Shown: piece after piece, positions 1 to 4,946 of the stretch
How positions within the stretch are numbered: position 1 is the stretch's first letter
How the letters are laid out: every line of letters starts with the position of its first letter
Assembly (NCBI GenBank): GCA_900555175.1
Contig: USJT01000052.1
Location: 1-7,032, forward strand
Direction of reading: 5' to 3'
Source of the DNA: an uncultured bacterium
GTDB lineage: Bacteria; Cyanobacteriota; Vampirovibrionia; Gastranaerophilales; Gastranaerophilaceae
Length of the DNA: 7,032 nucleotides
The notes under the pieces: model-generated
Seen by the model: the letters and a program-made list of their open reading frames with translations, nothing else
Told to the model about the DNA's origin: nothing
Databases searched by the model: none
Position numbers and translations under genes: made by a program

Positions 1-299
1 CCAGCCTCACCTTTTGACAAAATCAATCTTGTAGATGCGATTGACAAAACAAGCCTGAACATTGTACCAATCAAAATGATTGATGGGAATGATGCTAATT
101 CCAAAGTCTTTTTAACATACAAAGAAATCATCAAAAGCACAACACCAAGTGCTATATTCAAGCTTATACAAAAATTAATAACCCAATTCGGAAGTTCTAC
201 AAGCAAAAGAACAATAAGCAATAATACGAATATTGCCATAAAAACTTCACTTAAATTTGTTCCGTTTGCTCCTTGCTGTTGAGCTTGATCTTGTGCCAT
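1..299 (-). CDS. flhA: Flagellar export gate protein FlhA, N-terminal fragment (runs off the window)
   Basis: FlhA is the large inner-membrane protein of the flagellar type III export gate. Its N-terminal half forms membrane helices that couple proton flow to export, and its cytoplasmic part docks substrates. Only the first 99 codons are visible, of about 690 in the family. After a short polar Q/N-rich leader (1-16) come hydrophobic stretches at about 19-35, 44-62 and 72-86. The FHIPEP-family hallmark reads PSIILIGTMFRLVL followed by SIASTRLIL at residues 72-94, matching the usual FPS...FRLALNVASTRLIL with Ser in place of the usual Asn. The ATG overlaps the fliH stop by one base (TAATG) with only a weak purine-rich stretch upstream, so translational coupling is likely. 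An injectisome SctV homologue could look similar over this length, but the flagellar neighbours favour FlhA. Confidence 0.9.
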   Translation of the reverse strand, partial: MAQDQAQQQGANGTNLSEVFMAIFVLLLIVLLLVELPNWVINFCISLNIALGVVLLMISLYVKKTLELASFPSIILIGTMFRLVLSIASTRLILSKGEA

Positions 300-1009
300 T
301 AAATTTCTTTTAGAGCCTCGCTAATTACTGCCAATTGAGTTTCAATTGTCGCATCTATCACACCGTTTGTAGTTGTAACCATACAACCACCTTCCATAAC
401 AGTTTCATCAGGAACAATCATTACCTTTGCGTCTAATCCTATATTATTCAAAACATTTGGAATTTCTGATTTCAACAAAGATACCTGTACCGGATTTACT
501 CTTAAAGTAATTCTTGATTCCTCCTTCGACAATCCTTTCAATACCTCTGTTATATTATCAAGAATAATCGTAGGATCTTGCTGCAATTCTTTTTTAATGA
601 TTTTTTGAGCGATATCAACACTTATTTCCAAAATATCAGGTGCGATGTAATCAAAAACTTCTTGTTTAGCATTAAGAAAAGATGTTATTGCATTTTTAAC
701 ATCTTCTATATCAGCTTTTGCCTGTTCCAAGCCTGCTTGATATCCCTCTTTAGCAGCGGCTTCTTTAATACTTTGAGCTTCTTCTCTTGCACGCGAAATG
801 AGGTTTCTGTCGTCAATTCTTCTAAAACCTCTTCTTCTATCTCCGCGTCTTCTTTCCTGACGCTGTTTAAAGTCTATGTTATCAAGATTAAAAAGATCAA
901 TTTCTTCTTCTTCAACCTTGACTTCAGGTGCTTTTTCTTCTTTAACAACCTGTTGTTCTACTGCAGCAGCCTCCACCGTCTGCTTGCATGAATTCTTTTT
1001 TATAATCAT
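299..1009 (-). CDS. fliH: Flagellar assembly protein FliH (export ATPase regulator)
   Basis: FliH is the peripheral-stalk-like partner of the export ATPase FliI and links it to the C-ring and export gate. The 236-residue protein has an acidic N-terminal segment (about 23-37), a strongly basic Arg-rich stretch (50-68) and a helical stalk region (69-145). The stalk contains the FliH-type small-residue heptad G89-x3-G93-x3-A97. The C-terminal domain (about 146-236) has the family pattern: VNP at 171-173, then MEGGC at 205-209 and GVIDATIETQL at 216-226, equivalent to the usual GGC...G.IDA.IETQL. The gene starts 11 bp after the fliG-slot gene. An in-frame TAG just upstream of the ATG excludes a longer start. 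No good Shine-Dalgarno is seen, so re-initiation after the upstream gene is plausible. fliI, the usual next gene, is missing here. Confidence 0.9.
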   Translation of the reverse strand: MIIKKNSCKQTVEAAAVEQQVVKEEKAPEVKVEEEEIDLFNLDNIDFKQRQERRRGDRRRGFRRIDDRNLISRAREEAQSIKEAAAKEGYQAGLEQAKADIEDVKNAITSFLNAKQEVFDYIAPDILEISVDIAQKIIKKELQQDPTIILDNITEVLKGLSKEESRITLRVNPVQVSLLKSEIPNVLNNIGLDAKVMIVPDETVMEGGCMVTTTNGVIDATIETQLAVISEALKEI

Positions 1010-1020
1010 GATTAACTATA

Positions 1021-2043
1021 TTATACACTATCTTCCAAGTGTGTGGCAATAATATTTGCAACTTTAGGGGGCATTTCATAATACTCTCCCTCTAAAGCGG
1101 TGAATACAAAGCGTTTTACCTTATTACGTTCAGATCTTAAAGTATTCTCTAATTGAGATTTATCTAAATATTGTGCAACATTTTGAATTTTTGAAACTAT
1201 TTTTGCAGGAGTTACATTTTGATGTACTCCAGGCAAGGTTGTTTTGATTTCCTGCAAACATCTCATTGCTGCTCCTGCATCTACTTTTGAATTCAAATCT
1301 TGAATTCCCATAAATTTAATAACTGACTGAGCATCATCAGGATTAAATTTATTAAGGAAAGTCTGAACTTTTTCTTGCTTCATACGTTGGAAAAGCATTG
1401 CAAGAGTTGCAAGTTTAAGAACTTTAAAGTCAGAACCCAAAGGCATAGGGCCTGTCGGAACTTGTGCATTCTGCTGAGTTTGCGGAACTCCACCTTGTTG
1501 AGCAGCCTGTTGAGCTGCTTGAGCTTGTGCTGCTTGTTCTGCTGCCGCTTGTTGCTGCATCATTGTATCAATATTGGATTGACTTGCAGCTTTTTCCATC
1601 AAACCTTCATCAATCAAATTTTTATCTTTTAATTCTGCGATACAATCAAGATATGTCTTTTTAACATGGTGTTCTATCAATTGCAAACACTGGTCTTGAG
1701 GTAAATTTTGATGAAATGCGTTCTTTGCAATTTCAAAAATCGTGTATGCAATCTTTTGCATAATAGGATCCCAATATTGTTGAGGGATACCTGAACGAAT
1801 TAAATCAACCGATTTATGAAAAGACCACTCTGCGATAATTTGCGTAATCAATACCGCTTGATCAAGATTAAAACCTAAAGATTCATCATCATAAAGAGCC
1901 TGACCGGCAACTGTTGCGAAGTTCAACAAAGTATTAGCGACATAATTTTTCTGATTATCGTTAAAATCCTTTGGAATTAACTCCAATGCCTGCTGTGCTA
2001 AATTCTGCGCAAAACCTTTATAATCAAATCCTTCTATTGCCAT
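1021..2043 (-). CDS. Protein in the fliG slot; possible divergent motor-switch protein
   Basis: The 340-residue protein lies between fliF and fliH, where fliG normally is, and is close to FliG in length (about 330-345). Residues 1-160 look all-helical and I do not recognise them. Residues 162-194 are a Gln/Ala-rich linker. Residues 205-340 are again helical: LATLAMLFQRMKQEKVQTFL at 211-230 and the following NPDDAQSVIKFM recall the 'all-LG-x-E-A-a-x-il-x-x-L-x-p-e-e' helical repeats of FliG N/M domains, and the end (MPPKVANIIATHLED, 324-338) vaguely recalls the FliG C-terminal helix. The diagnostic FliG motifs (EHPQ, the MFxFEDL-like segment, GPVR) are absent. A weak AAGG Shine-Dalgarno lies 8 nt before the ATG. 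Inference: a remodelled C-ring protein that joins FliF to the switch. Alternatively it is an unrelated lineage-specific flagellar protein, with fliG elsewhere. The gene call is certain and the function is not. Confidence 0.5.
   Translation of the reverse strand: MAIEGFDYKGFAQNLAQQALELIPKDFNDNQKNYVANTLLNFATVAGQALYDDESLGFNLDQAVLITQIIAEWSFHKSVDLIRSGIPQQYWDPIMQKIAYTIFEIAKNAFHQNLPQDQCLQLIEHHVKKTYLDCIAELKDKNLIDEGLMEKAASQSNIDTMMQQQAAAEQAAQAQAAQQAAQQGGVPQTQQNAQVPTGPMPLGSDFKVLKLATLAMLFQRMKQEKVQTFLNKFNPDDAQSVIKFMGIQDLNSKVDAGAAMRCLQEIKTTLPGVHQNVTPAKIVSKIQNVAQYLDKSQLENTLRSERNKVKRFVFTALEGEYYEMPPKVANIIATHLEDSV
1462..1560 (-). repeat. Low-complexity Gln/Ala codon tract inside the fliG-slot gene
   Basis: Codons 162-194 are almost all Gln and Ala (QQQAAAEQAAQAQAAQQAAQ and onward), written as irregular CAA/CAG/GCT/GCA/GCC repeats. 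The codon mix argues for a selected flexible or helical linker between the N-terminal domain and the FliG-like half, rather than a recent slippage expansion. Confidence 0.8.
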
Positions 2044-2150
2044 CTTTTATACCTTAGTTTATGAGTGCTAACCGGATGCATTTTATTTTATTCTTACACC
2101 TGCCCCGACAAATAAACTTTCCTTTCTTGCTTTGTGAGATTTACACCACA

Positions 2151-3818
2151 CTAACTTTGTTCAATCCAGCTTTTAATCTTTTCTCCTGTTTCATCATCAG
2201 CACCTGAAAGCTCTGCAGAAAGGCTTGATAATGTATCAGCCAACTGAGCAGGATCTTGTTGTGGAATATAACCCCTTTGCTGTTGTTCAACAAGACCTTG
2301 TGCGAGTTCGGATTGTCTTTCTGTCAATTGTGCTGCTCTTTGGTTAATATCAGATAACTGTTGTTCTTGTTCTGCGGCTTTTTGACGAAGCATTTCAACT
2401 TCACGTCTGTTTGCTTCCTGAACCTGTTGAACTTTATTAGAAACAGCTTTAAATACAATTACCAAGCCAATAGCACACAATGCAATTGCAAGCCACCATG
2501 GATTTCCTGTTTCATCAGGTTTTGGAAGATTTGCAGGTCTGTCAGATGCCAAATAAGGATCTGTTGAATCTGAAAATGCTATTGATACATTATCAGGATT
2601 AACTTTTGGACTTGCAGCTTTTGCGATTAATTCTTTCAATTCTTCCAAAGTTGTATTTGCAGGAAGAGCATTCTTGTCCAATGTAACGGCAATTGAAATA
2701 TCTTCAACAACTCCCGGTTTAATATATTCATTTGTTTGAGTTTTTGTAACACCATATTGAGTTTCTCTTGCAGTACGAGAATAATTTCTGTTCTGGCTTG
2801 AATCAGATCCACCGTTTGGCAATCCGTTAGGCAAATATACACTTACAGCATTAATGCTCTTATTAGAATCGTTTGTCTGATCTCCTAAACCTTCTGAGAA
2901 AGTCTGTTCAGAAACAGAAGCTTTTCTGTTCGGATCATAATCAATTGTAAATTTTTCAACAGGAGCTTGACGCAAGAAAGTACTTACGGTAGCGACATAA
3001 TTACCTTGACCGACAAGTCTGTCTAACTGTTGATTTACTTTAGTTGTCATATACTTGTCGTTTTCTTCCAAACGCTGAAGCATTTCATCTTCTGCATTCA
3101 TAATACTGTGATAAGTATTACCGTTTGTATCGGTAATTGCGATATTTTCTGCAGTCAATCCTGTTACACTGCCTAATAAAAGGTTTGTAATTGCTTTAAC
3201 TTTTAAAGGATCCAATTTTGTTGCATCCTTTGCCAAAGTAACCTGAACTGTTGCAGTAACAGGCTTTTGCATTGAGGTGAACATTGTCTGTTCAGGAATT
3301 GAAATAAATACTGATGCATTATCAATACCGTCAATTCTTCTTATAAGTCTTGATAATTCACCGTTTATTGCTCTTGATAAACGAATTTTTTTATCTTCTT
3401 TAGTTGAAGTAAAATCGCCTTTATCAAAAATTTCCAACCCAACATTTTGGTCCATCAAACCGCTTTGAACAATTTGAATAAGAGCCAAATCTCTATCAGA
3501 TGTATAACAAGCTTTTCTTCCTGTTTTACAATCACCTTTTTTCAAATAAAGAATAGATTTTGTACCATCTAATCTTCTGCTTACAGCAATATCATATTTT
3601 GCAAGTAATGCTTGAATTTCAATAGCTTTCCCCGCATTATCGGTAGTCAAAAGATCAACATCAGAGCTCAATGGTTCTCCTGTAACTTCAGTTCCGTTAG
3701 CAGGTTTTTTGGAAGCTCCGACTATACTTATTGCAACGACAAGTGCCAAAAAGAGTACTACTCCGCCAATTATTCCGTATAATAAAGGTTTGTTTTCCAG
3801 TATTTTTGAAAAGTCCAT
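2151..3818 (-). CDS. fliF: Flagellar MS-ring protein FliF
   Basis: FliF forms the MS ring in the inner membrane, the platform for the C-ring, rod and export gate. The 555-residue length is typical. Residues 12-34 are the first membrane helix. The periplasmic ring-building region (about 50-240) contains the YscJ/FliF core, with LEIFDKGDFTSTKEDKKIRL (128-147), RAINGELSRLIRRIDGIDNA (149-168) and SIPEQTMF at 173-180. A second periplasmic part follows, and the second membrane helix is at about 441-460 (PWWLAIALCAIGLVIVF). The cytoplasmic tail has a Gln/Glu-rich probable coiled coil (463-512) and ends in EKIKSWIEQS, the position of the FliG-binding helix. A good Shine-Dalgarno (GAGGG, 6 nt spacing) supports the start. 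Oddities are a short insertion carrying two Cys (97 and 104) in the first ring-building motif, and a 92-bp leader after fliE. Confidence 0.93.
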   Translation of the reverse strand: MDFSKILENKPLLYGIIGGVVLFLALVVAISIVGASKKPANGTEVTGEPLSSDVDLLTTDNAGKAIEIQALLAKYDIAVSRRLDGTKSILYLKKGDCKTGRKACYTSDRDLALIQIVQSGLMDQNVGLEIFDKGDFTSTKEDKKIRLSRAINGELSRLIRRIDGIDNASVFISIPEQTMFTSMQKPVTATVQVTLAKDATKLDPLKVKAITNLLLGSVTGLTAENIAITDTNGNTYHSIMNAEDEMLQRLEENDKYMTTKVNQQLDRLVGQGNYVATVSTFLRQAPVEKFTIDYDPNRKASVSEQTFSEGLGDQTNDSNKSINAVSVYLPNGLPNGGSDSSQNRNYSRTARETQYGVTKTQTNEYIKPGVVEDISIAVTLDKNALPANTTLEELKELIAKAASPKVNPDNVSIAFSDSTDPYLASDRPANLPKPDETGNPWWLAIALCAIGLVIVFKAVSNKVQQVQEANRREVEMLRQKAAEQEQQLSDINQRAAQLTERQSELAQGLVEQQQRGYIPQQDPAQLADTLSSLSAELSGADDETGEKIKSWIEQS

Positions 3819-3829
3819 TTGTTACCCTC

Positions 3830-3862
3830 TTAGCATTTGTCAAATTTTTGTAATTTTGACAT
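3830..3862 (-). other. Possible 10-codon leader ORF in front of fliF
   Basis: The fliE-fliF gap contains ATG followed by nine sense codons (MSKLQKFDKC) and TAA. It ends 11 bp before the fliF ATG, just upstream of the GAGGG Shine-Dalgarno. A GGG lies 10 nt before its ATG, a marginal ribosome site. The ORF spans a TGTCAAA/TTTGACA inverted repeat. It could be a regulatory or coupling leader peptide, but an ORF this short is easily chance in AT-rich DNA. Confidence 0.2.
3838..3861. repeat. Inverted repeat upstream of fliF
   Basis: TGTCAAA and TTTGACA are perfect 7-bp inverted arms separated by 10 nt of A/T-rich sequence. It lies in the fliE-fliF gap, 20 bp before the fliF start codon. It could be a weak mRNA hairpin near the fliF ribosome site or a protein-binding dyad. 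It is not a terminator: the stem is short, mostly A/T and has no adjacent U-run in the operon direction. Confidence 0.4.
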
Positions 3863-3910
3863 TATGTTTTTACCCAAGTCTTTTTTTATTTTTCCTAATC
3901 TTAACCTATT

Positions 3911-4249
3911 TTACACCTGAATTTGCATAACTTTGTCATACGCTTGAATGACTTTTCCTGTTATTTGAGTTGCTACGTTAATGCTTATTTCAGATTTTGC
4001 CATGGCAGTCATTACATCATGGATATCGACATTATTACTTCCTGACATAACATCTTTCAACAAATTATCAGGAGCATTAAGCTCTGCGTTTAAATCTTCC
4101 ACCAAGCCTGACATAACTTGTTTAAAATCAGGAGAAGCTTTGTCTTCTACCCTTGACATACGAGCTGATGGCATATTACCTATACCTGTATCAAGTTTTG
4201 TATGTTGAATTCTGGCTGCCAAATCGTATTGAGGATAAAAGCTGTCCAT
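3911..4249 (-). CDS. fliE: Flagellar hook-basal body protein FliE
   Basis: FliE is the small export substrate that joins the MS ring and export gate to the proximal rod in the periplasm. I chose the ATG at 4249, giving 112 residues against about 100-110 in the family. It has an AGG-containing ribosome site (CAGGT, about 8 nt upstream), and the protein from there starts MDSFYPQYDLAARIQ. The open frame extends to another ATG at 4324, but those 25 extra residues are Cys-rich, unlike FliE, and cross the likely promoter. The C-terminal half carries the family pattern VDIHDVMTAMAKSEIS (74-89), followed by the amphipathic end ITGKVIQAYDKVMQIQV (96-112), equivalent to the common LHDVMIA...A.Q.RNKLVEAY.EIM.MQV. 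No signal peptide, as expected for a type III substrate. It is first in this flagellar run; the frequent partners flgB and flgC are not upstream. Confidence 0.9.
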   Translation of the reverse strand: MDSFYPQYDLAARIQHTKLDTGIGNMPSARMSRVEDKASPDFKQVMSGLVEDLNAELNAPDNLLKDVMSGSNNVDIHDVMTAMAKSEISINVATQITGKVIQAYDKVMQIQV

Positions 4250-4274
4250 TATATTTACCTGCCTTTCTACATTT

Positions 4275-4303
4275 ATAATACAGTATATCTTTTTAAATTT
4301 ACA
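4275..4303 (-). promoter_or_regulatory. Candidate promoter for the fliE operon
   Basis: On the minus strand a TATTAT -10-like box (4275-4280) lies 17 bp from a weak TGTAAA -35-like box (4298-4303). Transcription would start near 4268, about 19 nt before the fliE ATG. The -35 matches only three of six consensus bases. I see no convincing sigma-28 or sigma-54 flagellar promoter in the gap. Confidence 0.4.
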
Positions 4304-4374
4304 TACCTGACAGGCAAAAATCATACAAATTCAGTAGAAAAATATTCCGATTTAATATAAATTTACTACCTGTC
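4294..4374 (-). repeat. Two near-identical CAGGTA..TAAATTTA elements before fliE
   Basis: Read on the minus strand, 4358-4374 is GACAGGTAGTAAATTTA and 4294-4312 contains TGTCAGGTATGTAAATTTA. They are the same element with one inserted base, and start about 62-64 bp apart. The right half of the second copy makes the small dyad CCTGTCAGG (4306-4314), which would sit just upstream of the proposed fliE -35 box. A shorter relative, GGCAGGTAAATATA, covers the fliE ribosome site (4250-4263). They may be operator half-sites. Confidence 0.4.
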
Positions 4375-4392
4375 TTTGCATGAGTTTAATGA

Positions 4393-4406
4393 TTTTTCAT
4401 GAAAAA
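4393..4406. repeat. 14-bp perfect palindrome downstream of the deaminase gene
   Basis: TTTTTCATGAAAAA is a perfect palindrome starting 18 bp beyond the deaminase stop codon. A stem of five A/T pairs with a TCATGA centre is too weak for an intrinsic terminator. It might be a binding site or chance in AT-rich DNA. No GC-rich terminator hairpin is seen between the deaminase and fliE genes, so read-through into fliE is possible. Confidence 0.3.
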
Positions 4407-4424
4407 GCAAGAATATAATACTTT

Positions 4425-4871
4425 TTATTCAGCTTCAAGTTCACGTCTGATATCATCAACTGTTACACGAACAATCGGAGAATTTTCATCTTTTCTCAAT
4501 ACAACATTTGTAATTCCTGATTGAACAATAAACCTTTTACACAAAATGCAAATAAAGTTATGTCCCCAAATATACATTGTAGAACCTTTACATCTATCTT
4601 GTCCTGCTTGAATTATTGCATTTTGTTCAGCGTGAATTGATCTGCAAGTTTCATATCTTGTGCCTGATGGAATATTATGTTTAATTCTATAACATTCACC
4701 ACGTTCATAGCAAGATTCTACCTTTGACGGAGTTCCGTTATATCCGGTCGCTTTAATCTTCTTATCTTCACCAACAATTACTGCACCTACTTGTGCTCTT
4801 ATACAATTAGATCTGCTTGCACAGGTCTTTGCCAAGTCTAAAAAATAATCTTCCCATGATTTAATTTCCAT
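4425..4871 (-). CDS. dCMP deaminase (ComEB-type cytidine/deoxycytidylate deaminase)
   Basis: The predicted reaction is zinc-dependent deamination of dCMP to dUMP in the cytoplasm, feeding thymidylate synthesis. The 148-residue protein fits the dCMP deaminase family from end to end: a WEDYFLDLA start, VGAVIV (28-33), ATGYNGTPS (41-49), and the catalytic HAE at 80-82 within CRSIHAEQNAI. The second zinc motif is C108-x2-C111 followed by KRFIVQSGI. His80, Cys108 and Cys111 are the expected zinc ligands and Glu82 the proton shuttle. Further Cys (17, 23, 54, 60, 76) include some that may bind the structural zinc of this family. The usual Pro before the first Cys of the CxxC pair is Ile here. A strong GGAGG Shine-Dalgarno (4879-4883, 7 nt spacing) fixes the start. 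It is on the same strand as the flagellar genes but 175 bp upstream, and no functional link is evident. Confidence 0.9.
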   Translation of the reverse strand: MEIKSWEDYFLDLAKTCASRSNCIRAQVGAVIVGEDKKIKATGYNGTPSKVESCYERGECYRIKHNIPSGTRYETCRSIHAEQNAIIQAGQDRCKGSTMYIWGHNFICILCKRFIVQSGITNVVLRKDENSPIVRVTVDDIRRELEAE

Positions 4872-4930
4872 ATTCTTTCCTCCGAAAAAATTTTATTATA
4901 AAAGCTTATCTCTTGCAAATAATTCTTTAT

Positions 4931-4939
4931 ATTATACCA
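4931..4939 (-). promoter_or_regulatory. Extended -10 promoter for the dCMP deaminase gene
   Basis: The minus strand reads TGGTATAAT, a perfect extended -10 (TGnTATAAT), which would give a start near 4924 and a leader of about 53 nt. No good -35 is seen, as is common with extended -10 promoters. A second TATAAT (4895-4900) could give a shorter leader but has no -35 or TGn. The upstream part of this promoter lies inside the first codons of the divergent glycosyltransferase gene, so the two start sites may interfere. Confidence 0.5.
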
Positions 4940-4946
4940 TTAGGTT

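Noticed and set aside
76..282. Plus-strand ORF of 68 codons
   Set aside because: It lies antisense to flhA, whose minus-strand frame encodes clear FHIPEP-family sequence. It has no similarity that I recognise.
578..991. Phe-rich plus-strand ORF opposite fliH
   Set aside because: It mirrors Lys/Glu codons of the FliH stalk, and the minus strand has a recognised family.
1375..1664. Leu/Cys-rich plus-strand ORFs opposite the fliG-slot gene
   Set aside because: They are complements of the Gln/Ala codon tract (CAG/GCT read as CTG/AGC) and are artefacts of that low-complexity region.
2034..2081. 15-codon ORF (MHPVSTHKLRYKRWQ) overlapping the start of the fliG-slot gene
   Set aside because: It has no convincing ribosome site and its overlap with the next start codon is probably chance; too short to support.
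2044..2150. Possible structured RNA or riboswitch in the fliF-fliG gap
   Set aside because: I found no stable stem series or known riboswitch core, only a ribosome site and one CAGGTGTAAG string.
4250..4324. Longer N-terminus for FliE beginning at 4324
   Set aside because: The extra 25 residues are Cys- and Lys-rich and unlike FliE, they cross the likely promoter and the CAGGTA elements, and the ATG at 4249 has its own ribosome site.
4393..4406. TTTTTCATGAAAAA as a terminator for the deaminase gene
   Set aside because: The perfect palindrome has almost no loop and no G/C-rich stem, so it does not fit an intrinsic terminator.
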